Origin: Dromaius novaehollandiae
Lineage: Eukaryota; Chordata; Aves; Casuariiformes; Dromaiidae
Assembly (NCBI RefSeq): GCF_036370855.1
Contig: NC_088106.1
Span: 30,580,501 to 30,644,500, forward strand
Length of the DNA: 64,000 nt
Reading direction: 5' to 3'
Below are positions 8,040 through 17,491 of the stretch, one piece after another; the stretch's first letter is position 1, and each line of letters begins with the position of its first letter. The notes under the pieces were generated by a model. The model saw only the letters and a program-made list of their open reading frames with translations, was not told the origin of the DNA and ran no database searches. Both the position numbers and the translations under genes were made by a program.

Positions 8040-8856
8040 GGCGCTGCCGGTCGCTCCGGATGCCCAGGGGCCTGGGGGGAGGCCCTCGAGCGCCGCCCCT
8101 CCGTCGCGGGCCCAGCCGGGCACGGAGAGCAGCGAGTGCTCGTGTCTGTGAGGCGGCTGCCCCTGCGGGACGAGAGCTGGGGGGTCACGGCGGGGCCCAG
8201 CTCCCCCCACCGTGCTGCCTGCGCCCGGGGCCACCGCCTCTCCCTCGCGCCACGGCCTGGTCTCCTCATGGCCCCCGGTGAGCCCCGTGTGCCCCCCAAG
8301 GCCTGCTCGTCCCCCCGGAGCCTTCCATGGCCTGCTTGTCCCCCCAACCGCCCCCCAAGGCCCGCTGCCCCCACAAGGCCTCCTCGCCCCCCCCTCGCCT
8401 TCCCCAACGGCCCGGCCCCACCCGCCGCGTCCCGGACCGGCCCCCCGGCGCGGCGCGGCGCGGCGCCACCCGGCGCCACCCAGCAGTTGAGGCGGCGGAC
8501 GCCATCGAGGGCGGCGGCCTCGGCGCGGCCCAGCACGGCCGCCCGCGTCAGCCTCAGGGCGCCGCCGCCGAACCGCCGCCGTCGCCGTCGCCAGGGCCGC
8601 GGCCGCCGTCGCCAGGGCCGCCGTCGCCAGGGCCGCCGTTGCCGCTGCCGTCGCCAGGGCCGCGGCGGCCGCGCTCCGCCCCCGGGCCGGGCCGGGCCGG
8701 GCCGGGGCGGCCCCGAGCCGCCTGCAGCGGCGCCGCGCCGGGCGCCCTCGGCCTTCCCGTCCCGCTCTCCGGCCTCAGCGCCTCCCCGGGGCCGTGCGGG
8801 AGTCTCGGGGGCTCCGGGTCGCTTGTGCTGAACTCGGGAGATCGTCGTGTGCCAAG
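8040..8856. promoter_or_regulatory. CpG-island-like segment derived from the CFAP410 5' end, U1
   Basis: This is a very GC- and CpG-rich block centred on a CFAP410 exon-1 fragment (8480-8557, - strand). It includes a short tandem array with a gccgtcgccaggg core (8577-8664) and five GGG runs spaced by CC (8684-8707, G-quadruplex-type). At its right end it has a + strand splice-donor-like AAG|GTGAGA (8856/8857). A CpG island can fire in both directions, so it could initiate transcription towards gene C; that is inference. Confidence 0.55.
8480..8557 (-). pseudogene. CFAP410: CFAP410 (C21orf2) exon-1 fragment, start codon changed to CTG
   Basis: Reading the - strand from 8557 gives 26 codons: LRLTRAAVLGRA, then EAAALDGVRRLNCW. 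CFAP410 exon 1 is also 26 codons, with the same LTR..VL.RA......VR.LNCW pattern, and is followed here by a GT. The initiator ATG is CTG. The next CFAP410 exon (leucine-rich repeats) is not found leftwards, where a CR1 fragment lies instead. CFAP410 is a cilium/centrosome leucine-rich-repeat protein; only its first exon and GC-rich promoter seem to have been captured. Confidence 0.7.
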
Positions 8857-10148
8857 GTGAGAGTTGGTTAGAGCCAAGAGGTTAGAGCAAAGCTGAGAAT
8901 AGAGAGATACGTATCAGAGCTCCGCGGTTCAATCACGGGTGCCCGGGACGAGGACGGCTCTCGCCCTTCCCTTGAGGGCCACCCCTTGGGTAGAGCCTGC
9001 CCAGTTTCCCCAACAGCGGGCGCCCGGCACAGCGACGGCTCCCGCCCCTTACGGGCCCCCTTTCGGTCTGATTCCCCGGCTTCTCCTCACCACGCTGGTG
9101 ACATCCGGGGCGTCCCCGCTGCCAGGTGGGTCCTGGGGTCCACAGGGCCGCTGACCGTGGGCCCGAGCCCCCACCAAGCACGTGTGCCTTGGTCCCTGTT
9201 ACACCCGGGCCGAGCAACGCCAGCCCACAGCCGTAGCAAGGCCGCGGGCTCCAGTCGGGACCAGCGTGCGCATCAGCAGGTGACTGGTGCTCAGCCCACA
9301 CGCTGCGCAGCGGGAAGCAACACGCCCATTAGCAGGTGGCTGTGCGGGCAATGGCTCCACAGCGCCGAGATGTCCGTGCTGTGGGTCTGCGGTGTCGCTT
9401 CTCCCTGGTCTGCACTTGTCAATCACGGGTTCGTTACAGGGTGTGCCAGCAGGCTGCTGCAACCCCACAGCGTGGCGGCCCAGCCTTGGTGCACCCGGGC
9501 TTCCTTAACTCTTGGGAAGCACCCCAGAGCAAGCCCCTCTACAGCCTTGGCGGCTGTTACGCCAAGTGGTGGTCCACAACTGCTCTCGGGTCCTTCGGCT
9601 CCTGTGGCAGGGGCAGCTGGGAAGGAGCTTTCAGCGCTTGTGTCTGTCAGGGCAGAAATGTCTGAGCCTGCGGATGGCTGTGCCCGTCGCTGGGGCTCCC
9701 CGACCACCCGCGGCTCCCCAGGGCTTGGTCTCAGGGGCACCGCTGTGCTTGCTGCACAAGGCTGGCTCTGTTTGTTAGCGATCTCGGTGTGGTGCTCAGC
9801 ATGCAGCTGGGTCCCCTGCTGCTGCCTTCTGGGTGCTGCCAGGCAGGTCGTTCTGGGGAGCCGCTGGCATCCTTGGCCCCTCCACGGCAGACAGCCAGGT
9901 CCCCGCCAGCGTCTGTCAGGTGGCAGTTGGCAGGGCTGCAGCCTGACCGGGGAGCTGAGGCGCCGGCGAGAGCCGTCTTGGTCGTGCCCCAGGTCTGCTC
10001 TCATTCACCCACAAACCGCTCTTCTTCTTCAGCACAGGCACCGCTGTGTGCTTGCGAGGGAGCGTGAGGCGCCCCCGGCGAGGAGCCCAGCCCGCCGATG
10101 CGGGCAGCACGGGAGGATGCAGGCGACGGGAGGAGCTGTCGCGCAGGA
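8857..10148. other. Unrecognised 1.3-kb stretch upstream of gene C
   Basis: No domain or repeat family is recognised. Two short imperfect direct repeats (about 8940-8970 and 9021-9051, core cgacggctc-cgcc) and the 26-bp repeat at 9547-9572 are visible. A long frame (8986-10185 region) has no recognisable protein features and is probably GC-driven. Equivalents are 21795-23086, 34521-35823 and 57115-58417. Confidence 0.4.
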
Positions 10149-10469
10149 TGTTCCCCGTTGTGCACGGACTGACGTGTGCAGGTGAGCTGTGCTGCTGCAA
10201 GGCAGGCAGGCAGTGTGGACAGCAGTGGCGGGTGTGGGCACTGCTTGGGTCTGCCTCGATGCAACGCTTCAGGGTGAGTGAGGATGGGGGAGAAGAAGAA
10301 GACACGAGGGGGACCCCTTTCCCCACGCAGACCAGAGGCCAGGCCTCAGCTGTCGTCCCTGCCTGGTTCCTCATCACGCCCTAGCCCACCCATTCCCTCT
10401 TTCTGCTTTCTCCTCCTTTCGTTGCCAGGACAGCTCACACAAGCTCTCTGTCTCTTTCCTTTCTAGCAC

Positions 10470-10724
10470 ATGATGTCTTCAGAAGAGGACTTTCCAGAGG
10501 ATGCCAGCTTTTCCTCCGGCATCAGCACCAGCCGGCTGCAGCAGGAAATGCCGCCAGATGCCTCCAAAGACCTGCGGTGCTCCATCTGCCTCAACACACT
10601 TGACGACACCGCCTACATCACCGTCTGCATGCACCGGTTCTGCTTCAGCTGTATCTGGCAGATATGCAGGCGACGGGAGGAGCTGTCGGGTGAGTGCCCC
10701 CCAGCAGCGAGGGAGCAAAGCTAA
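10470..10724 (+). CDS. TOPORS-like: C1: truncated TOPORS-like protein with half a RING (84 aa)
   Basis: The pre-RING block matches A, with the B-like insertion DFPEDASFSS. The RING starts normally (C37, C40, C53, H55, C58, C61), keeping the third Cys that A lost. After Q64 it switches to unrelated sequence, so ligands seven and eight are missing. The switch is at a 25-bp segment (10664-10688) that is an exact copy of 10117-10141 in its own upstream region. The noncoding exon ends at donor 10181/10182 and the acceptor AG is 10465-10466 (285-bp intron). A strong donor-like GG|GTGAGT (10689/10690) lies inside the frame, so the exon may splice onward, for example to the AG at 10962-10963. A single zinc-site pair cannot form the cross-braced fold, so it is either a pseudogene or a small interfering-type protein. 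Confidence 0.55.
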   Translation: MMSSEEDFPEDASFSSGISTSRLQQEMPPDASKDLRCSICLNTLDDTAYITVCMHRFCFSCIWQICRRREELSGECPPAAREQS

Positions 10725-11078
10725 AGCCCGAGGTGGCACAGGGGGGCCTGAGCAGCCTGCTCCCAGGGCCTCGGCTGTGCCTGCGGTGTGCGCAGCAGGG
10801 GGTCCCCCAGCGGTGCCTTCCTCCTTCTGGAGGCATGGTGGCCCTGGGAGCATCTGCAAAGCCCCAGGTCCAAGGTGGTTGGAGGGGGGCTGTTTCTGGG
10901 GCTGTGCAATGGGTGCAGGTGCTGCGCTGCAGAGGCAGCAGCTGGCGCATGCTCCACCCACAGGAAAGGCCCGTGCGCTCAAAGAAGCAGGAGCGCAGTT
11001 ACAGCTGAGCTCCGGGGTGGGCCAGCCTCAGGGACATCCCCTCTGCTGTCCCTCTGCCCGGAGATGCTTTGGCAAACC
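10725..11078. other. Post-C sequence with possible downstream exon
   Basis: If the in-frame donor at 10689/10690 is used with the acceptor tccacccacag|G (exon from 10964), the frame stays open as GKARALKEAGAQLQL and runs into CR1 d. This is weak; nothing else is recognised. Equivalents are 23663-24016, 36400-36753 and 58994-59347. Confidence 0.3.
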
Positions 11079-12268
11079 ACAGGATCACCGAATCACCAAA
11101 GAATGGTTGGGGTTGGAAGGGACCTCCGGAGAGCCTCTAGTCCAGCCTCCCTGCTCAAGCAGGGTCCCCTAGAGCAGCTTAGCCAGCACCCTGTCCAGGT
11201 GCCTTTGCAATAGCTCCAAGGATGGAGCCTCCACAACGTCTCTGGGCAACCTCTTGCAGTGCTCTGGCACCCTCACACGAGGAAAGTTGTTCCTTCTGTT
11301 CAGACGCAACTTCCTGTGTTTCGCTTGGTGCCCGCTGCCTCTCGTCCTGTCCCTGGGCACCACTGAAGAGAGCCTGCCACCATCCTCTTTACACCCTCCC
11401 CTCAGTTATTTATCGGCATCGATTAGATTCCCCCATCAGTCTTCGCTCCTCCAGGCTCCACAGGCCCAGCTCTCCCAGCCTTTCCTCACAGCAGAGATGC
11501 TCCAGTCCCTTCCTCCTCTTCGGAGCCCTTTGCTCCACTGGCTCCACATCTGTCTTGTACTGCGGAGCTCCGAACTGGACACAGTACGCCAGGGCTGGCC
11601 TCAGCAGGGTGGCTGAGGAGAGCACATCACCTGCCTGGACCTGCTGGCAAGGCTCTGCTCTTCCTAATGCAGCCCAGGATGCCATTGACTGCCCTTGCCG
11701 CAAGGGCCCATTGCTGGCTCATGGTCCACTTGTTGCCCCCCAGGACTCCCAGGTCCTGCTCGGCAGAGCTGCTTCCCAGCAGGTCGGGCCCAGCATGTCC
11801 TGCTGCCTGCGCTTAGTCCTCCCCAGGAGCAGGACTCTTCTGCGCTTCCCTTGAGTGAACTTCAGCAGGGTCCTCTCTGCCCATTTCTCCACACGGGCGA
11901 GGTCCCTCTCAATGGCAGCACAGGCCTCTGCTGCATCAGCCACTCCTCCCAGCTTTGCCCAACCAGCAAACTTGCTGAGGGTACACTCTGTCCCTTCGTC
12001 CAGGGCACTGATGAACAAGTTGAACAGCATGGCACCCAGCAGTGACCCCTGGGGTACACCGTGCGCTACAGGCCTCCAGCTAGACTTTGCGCCATGGATC
12101 CCAACCCTCTGAGCTCTGCCACTCAGCCAGTTTTCAAGCCACCTCACTGTCTTGCCTGTGAGCATGGTACAGCAGAAGTGTCAAAAGCCTTCCGGAAGTT
12201 GTCAGGAGCAACAGACACCGCTCTTGCCTCGTCGACCAGCACAGTCATTTCACCCCAGAAGGCCCTCA
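11079..12268 (-). mobile_element. CR1 LINE fragment d (RT to 3' end), U1
   Basis: This is the longest CR1 piece. On the - strand the 3' end is at 11079 (tccaaccccaaccattctt) and the RT C-terminal part reads VRWLENWLSGR, VPQGSLLG..LFNLFI, LDEGTECTLSKFAG. The catalytic FADD motif is FAGW (about 11957-11971), so the polymerase is dead. It is 5'-truncated near the KAF block at about 12185-12268. Confidence 0.9.
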
Positions 12269-12837
12269 GGTGGGAGGGGGCCAGGGCGCTTGGGGCAGGG
12301 CACCACAAAGGCCTTGGGCCAAGCATGCTTGCAAGGAGGGAGAAAAGGCAGCGTGGACAGGAAAGCCTTGGCAGGACCTGCCGAGTCCTCTGCCTTTTGC
12401 CCAGGCCTCTTCCCACGCCCAGGAGGCCAAGGTTGGTGTCAGCCGCAGAGGGGCACAGGAGCACATGGCTCCCCAGATGGGTCGGACCTGCCAGGAGGAA
12501 AACACACAGGCGCTGCCGGAGGTCTCTGTAGCGCAGCCACCGCTGGAGCAGCCCAGGGAGCCGGGAGCTTCTGGAGATGAGGCCAGGTGCCACCGGGCAG
12601 CTCTGAGCCCCCCAGCAGCCCCTGTTTCATCGTGCCCTGCCCCGTCGTTCCCAGGACATGGGCCAGGCACCTCCATCAGCAGGCTGTGCCAGGCAACGCT
12701 GCTGGAGGCCACTTGAGATCTGTCCTGCCCTCCCCATCTGCACACTTCTGACGTCCCCTAGGGAGGCTTTGGCTTTTCCCCTCTTGTGTCCAATACACCC
12801 GCAGGCACTTGCCGAGTTGTGCTTCTGCACAACAAGC
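12269..12837. other. Unrecognised spacer between CR1 d and A 5' module
   Basis: No gene, repeat or RNA is recognised. Equivalents are 25207-25775, 37944-38512 and 60538-61106. Confidence 0.4.
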
Positions 12838-13449
12838 AACACACCCCAACTGCTGAATGCAGAACAGGCTTTTTTATGGTGCTGGGCTGGGGGGTGGAGG
12901 AAAGAGAGGGAAGGTTGTGCTGGACTCTTGGGCAGAAAAAGCTGTCCACTTCACCACCACGACTCTGGCTGGATTTGGTCACCCTGACAGTTGGCAGCGT
13001 TTGACTTGACCTCTGCCGAAAGAGGAGAGGACGAGAAATAACTGCACAACTCGGAGACCTGCACTAACATCCAGCCTCCGACTGCCAGTGCAGCCAAGGC
13101 AAAGCCGGGCACAGCCCCAAGCAGCAACAGCCCCACGCGGAAAGCAGAGAGTTCCTGTGACTCCCGTGACATCACCGCTTGGAGGCAGCCGCACAGTGGG
13201 GACCCCCGCACTTAGCCCCAAGCTCCGCGCTGGGTGGCACGCGAGGCGTCCAGGGCCCGGCAGGGTCACGGCTTTGCGTTTGGGGCTTTGCTCTGCGGCC
13301 AGCAGCAGCTCTGCCTGGCTGACTCGGGGGCTGTGGACCCCGCGCGGCTGCTGTGCAGCGGCCGGGGGCGCCCAGAGGGTGCCAAGAGCGTTGGGGAGCC
13401 CTGAAGGCTCACGGGGTGTTCCCTGTTGTGCACGGACTGACGTCTGCAG
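12838..13449 (+). promoter_or_regulatory. A2 5' module: candidate promoter plus noncoding exon
   Basis: This is paralogous to the B module but lacks about 120 bp that B modules carry between the 'cacgcggaaag' and 'agagttcc' positions, so it has only one CRE-like box (TGACATCA, 13167-13174). It ends at donor CAG|GTGAGC (13449/13450). The acceptor AG at 14041-14042 gives a 593-bp intron before the A2 start. Confidence 0.6.
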
Positions 13450-14045
13450 GTGAGCTGTGCTGCTGCAAGGCAGGCAGGCAGCGTGGGCGGCAGTGGCGGG
13501 TGCGGGCACTGCTTGGGTCTGCCTTGATGCAACGCTTCAGGGTGAGGATGGGGGAGAAGAAGAAGACGCGAGGGGGCCCCTTTCCCCATGCAGACCAGAG
13601 GACAGGCCTCAGCTGCCGTCCCTGCAGAGAGCCTGGTTCCTCGGCACGCCTTAGCCCACCCGCTCCCTCTGCCCTGGGCTTCCTTGGCCTCACTGGGTGG
13701 GGAGCACCTTTCCCCTGGGACCGTCTCTGCTCAAGGGGAAGTGTTCTTGGGGGGAAACCCAGGCCTTGTTGTCTGCCTTGACTTCAGGAAGGCTGCGCTG
13801 TACCTCAGCGGTCAAGACGGGCCCCAGTCCTCTTCAACACAACCTCAGCCCTTCTGGGACTCTCTGATTGTCAGAGTCGGGGGGCCTCTCGCATGACTTG
13901 CTAATGGTGCTTGTGCTGCTTCCTCGCAGCCCTGAAGAAGACTGGGCAGCTCCTTGGCTCTTGACTCCCACAGCTTTTCTGCTTTCTCCACCCTTCGTTG
14001 CCAGGACAGCTCACACAAGCTCTCTGTCTCTTTCCTTTCTAGCAC

Positions 14046-14807
14046 ATGATGTCTTCAGAAGAGGACACCAGCTTTTCCCCTGGTGCCAGCACCAGCCGGC
14101 TGCAGCAGGAAATGCCGCCAGATGCCTCCAAAGACCTGCGGTGCTCCATCTGCCTCAACACACTTGACGACACCGCCTACGTCACTGTCTACACGCACCG
14201 GTTCTGCTACGGCTGCATCCAGCAGTGGTCAGCCACCAGAGCCGAGTGCCCACTCTGCCAGCGGCCTTTCCACTCCGTCCACACGGGGCCACCTGACAAC
14301 AGCTCCCAGGCGGATGGCACCAGGCGCTCCTTGGCCGGCCAGCGACGAGGGAGAGTTCATTCCCGCTCTGCAGCGAGCACAGCCCGAAGCAGGTCCCCCA
14401 GGGGCAACCGCGATGGCCCCAGCAGGCTTCCGCGCCAGAGGGGCTGTGACTCCCCAGCGAGGAGCAGGCGGTGGCCGAGCAGGGCTCAGGCAACCGCTCA
14501 TGCTGACCGCTGGGCAAGACCCCCAGCCAGGGGCCGATTACGGCAGAGGTCCCGCAGTACCCGCGGCAGCAGACGGGAAGCACCTTCTCCAGGCTGCCAC
14601 CGCAGCAGGTCCCCCAGGAGAGGCAACGACCTCCACGAGGGATTTATGCTCAGGGCGGTTCGCGAGACCCCAGCTTGCTGGGGGAGGCAGAGGAGCATGG
14701 CTCACAGTGACATGCTAGCTCCTAACGTCAAAATGGAAGTGGTGGCCTTATTTCTTATATTCTCATGCAACATTCTGTTATTTTTCCATTTCCACACATT
14801 CTTCTAG
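14046..14807 (+). CDS. TOPORS-like: A2: TOPORS-like, Tyr49 RING (253 aa)
   Basis: The protein is identical to A1, including the unusual IQQW and E67 next to C68; one silent change (AGT for AGC) was noticed. Unlike A1, it keeps a complete 5' module. The tail ends HTFF, so the CAGG acceptor-like sequence present in A3, A4, A6 and A7 is CACA here. Confidence 0.8.
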   Translation: MMSSEEDTSFSPGASTSRLQQEMPPDASKDLRCSICLNTLDDTAYVTVYTHRFCYGCIQQWSATRAECPLCQRPFHSVHTGPPDNSSQADGTRRSLAGQRRGRVHSRSAASTARSRSPRGNRDGPSRLPRQRGCDSPARSRRWPSRAQATAHADRWARPPARGRLRQRSRSTRGSRREAPSPGCHRSRSPRRGNDLHEGFMLRAVRETPACWGRQRSMAHSDMLAPNVKMEVVALFLIFSCNILLFFHFHTFF

Positions 14808-14986
14808 AACCCCCCACTTCCAGCAGCTGCCTGGGGCCTCGGGGCAGATCCGGACGAGGGCAGCGGGAGCTGCAGTGCCCATCGCTGGCAAACACCAGGC
14901 TGAAACAACGCAGCAGACTCGAGCAGACAGCCTGGGTGCCTGTGAGCCTCCTGTGCCTGCTGCTGTGTTGGGCCAGGTGCTTAATT

Positions 14987-14992
14987 AATAAA
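14987..14992 (+). terminator. Poly(A) signal of A2
   Basis: AATAAA 180 bases after the stop. Confidence 0.75.
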
Positions 14993-15369
14993 AGGCAGGC
15001 AGCACCCGCTGCCTGCAACCAACACCCTTGCCTCTGTGCTGACTTTGTTCAACCCTCGGCTCACAGACGAGAGCGACCAGCCTTGAAAAAGCCCCAAGGC
15101 GGCGCTGGCAGAGAGAGCTGCCCGGGCCTCCGCACCGGCCTCCAAACTCTGCAAGGGCTGCAAGCGCTGACGAGCCAGCTTTCCGGCAGGAGCTAACATC
15201 TGTCCCGATGGACTGGGGCCGGTCCAGATTTGGCTCTGTGCAAAACAGCCACGTGCCCCAGGGACCGGGGAAGTCGGGACACACCATCTCCATTCCTCCC
15301 TGGAAATACAGATTTTATTCCGCCAAGGGCAGCTGTGCCCTGCAAAGCCTCCGGCTCCTGCCAGGAAGG

Positions 15370-15674
15370 GCTTTGTGGAGGAGTCTCCCTCAGCCTCCCC
15401 TCCACGCACACAGCCCCAGGACACACCTGGGGCCAGAGCACGGCCAGCAGTGAGAAGCCATCTCTGCTCACCCTCTGGCCCTTCCCATGCTCTGCCTCCC
15501 TCGGTGCCCTGCTGCCCTCCAGCTCCCGCCCTGCCCGCGCTCAGCCCCGGCTGGCTGCGGGCAGGCCGAGGGGCTCCAGCCCCCGCAGCCATGCCGGGCA
15601 ACCCAGCTGCCACACTGCCCCCAGAACAGCTCCAGCCACGGGCCCCACCGCTGGAAGGTCCCTCCCCACAGCAG
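15370..15674 (-). repeat. Left inverted-repeat arm, U2
   Basis: Pairs with 19327-19627. Confidence 0.8.
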
Positions 15675-15977
15675 CCTGACAGCAGGCTCCAGCCCTCGGC
15701 ACTGGCTTCAGCCCTTTCTCCCTGGGGCTCTTGCTGCTTGGGACTGCGCCAGGCTTCACGCTGCCTTCACTGGCAGTCGGGGGCTGATGTCTGTGCACAC
15801 CTCCGACTTGCTGGGTTAAATGTGCCCCCTGTCTTGAGGAAGGGAACAAAGAGGGTGCAGGCAAGGACATGCCCGCGCCTTGTCTGCACTCCTAGGCCTC
15901 CATGGCCTGCAGCAGCCTCACCTGGGGCCTCCCCCACACCCTGCCCACGGGCCCCGGAGCCCAGTTCAGCTTACCCC

Positions 15978-16332
15978 GGGAGCATCTCTCCTCTGAGGAC
16001 AGGCTGAGGGAGCTGCCACTGTTGAGGGAGAGGCTAAAGAGGACGGGGCCAGGCTCTTTGCAGTGGCCCAGGCACAGGACGAGAGGCAGCAGGCACCAAC
16101 ACAAACATAGGCACTTCCGTCTGACCATGAGGAAAGCCTTTCTCACTGTGAGGGCAACTGAGCTCTGGTTGCCCACAGAGCTTGGGGAGTCTCCAGCCTT
16201 GGAGCTATTCAAATGCCACCTCGACAGCTCCCGGGGCAATGTGCTCTAGGTGACCCTGCTTGAGCACGGGGGTGGCACTCCATGACCTCCACAGGTGCCT
16301 TCCAACCTCAACCGTTCTCTGACCCCGTGACT
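15978..16332 (+). mobile_element. CR1 fragment a, U2
   Basis: Same insertion and boundaries as in U1, so it predates the amplification. Confidence 0.85.
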
Positions 16333-16340
16333 GTGAAAAT

Positions 16341-17071
16341 AGTGCCCCAACTCCTCAATGCCGCACATGCGTTTTATGGCCCAGGCTTTGTGGGGGTGGG
16401 TGGAGGAAAGGCAGGGAAGGTGGTCCTGTTCTCCTGAGCAGAAAACATTGTGCGGTTCACCAACACAACTCTGGCTGAATTTGGTCACCCTGACGGTTGG
16501 CAGCATCCAGCTTGAACTCCACTGAAAGAGGAGAAGAGGAGAAATAACTCGGCAAGTCTGAGCTTTGCACTAACATCCAGCCTCCGACTGCCAGTGCAGC
16601 CAAGGCAAAGCCGGGCACAGCCCCAAGCAGCAACAGCCCCACGCGGAAAGAGCCCAAGCACACGCCGAGGGCTGAAGCCTGCTCTCCAAGGGACTGTGCA
16701 AGCCCAGGGCTGCTCCTGCAGCCTGGGCGTCTTTGGGGTGTGGCCCCAAGAGCCCTGTGACATCACCAGAGAGTTCCTGTGACTCCCGTGACATCACCGC
16801 TTGGAGGCAGCCGCACAGTGGGGACCCCCGCACTTAGCCCCAAGCTCCGCGCTGGGTGGCACGCGAGGCGTCCAGGGCCCGGCAGGGTCACGGCTTTGCG
16901 TTTGGGGCTTTGCTCTGCGGCCAGCAGCAGCTCTGCCTGGCTGACTCGGGGGCTGTGGACCCCGCGCGGCTGCTGACCCGCAGGCGAGGGTGCCCAGAGG
17001 GTGCCAAGAGCGTTGGGGAGCCCTGAAGGCTCACGGGGTGTTCCCTGTTGTGCACGGACTGACGTCTGCAG
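16341..17071 (+). promoter_or_regulatory. B2 5' module
   Basis: Both CRE-like boxes are TGACATCA (16758-16765 and 16789-16796), as in B1. The donor is at 17071/17072. Confidence 0.6.
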
Positions 17072-17491
17072 GTGAGCTGTGCTGCTGCAAGGCAGGCAGG
17101 CAGCGTGGGCGGCAGTGGCGGGTGTGGGCACTGCTTGGGTCTGCCTTGATGCAGCGCTTCAGGGTGAGGCTGGGGGAGAAGTCGTCCCCCTCACCCCGTA
17201 GCCCACCCGGCGCCTTTTCCCCAGCCTTCCTTGCCCTCGCTGGCTGGCAACGCCCTTCCCCCAGGACCTCCCCTGCTCCAGGGGAAGCATTGCTGGGCAA
17301 AGCCAGAGCCGGAGGGGAGTCTTTTAGGGGGGCCTTTACACTGCCTCGCAAATGGGACTTCTGCTGCTTCCTTGCAGCCTTCAAGAAGCCTGGGCAGCTC
17401 TTTGGCTCTCCACCTCCACAGCTTTCCTGCTTTCTCCTCCCTTTGTCTCCAGGAAAGGTCCCGAGCTCCAGGTCTCTTTCCTTTGTAGAAC

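Noticed and set aside
8925-8950. tRNA-like T-arm (ggttcaatc) near the end of the CpG-rich block
   Set aside because: No acceptor stem, D arm or anticodon arm could be folded around it. The similar 'tcaatcacgggttcg' at 9420 is also isolated.
8986-10185. Long + strand open frame (399 codons) and its copies in other units
   Set aside because: GC-driven open frame with no domain, no conserved start context and frequent low-complexity residues. Its frame is shared by overlapping frames on both strands.
11719-12165. Active CR1 reverse transcriptase
   Set aside because: The catalytic FADD is FAGW and the fragment is 5'-truncated, so it is a dead copy.
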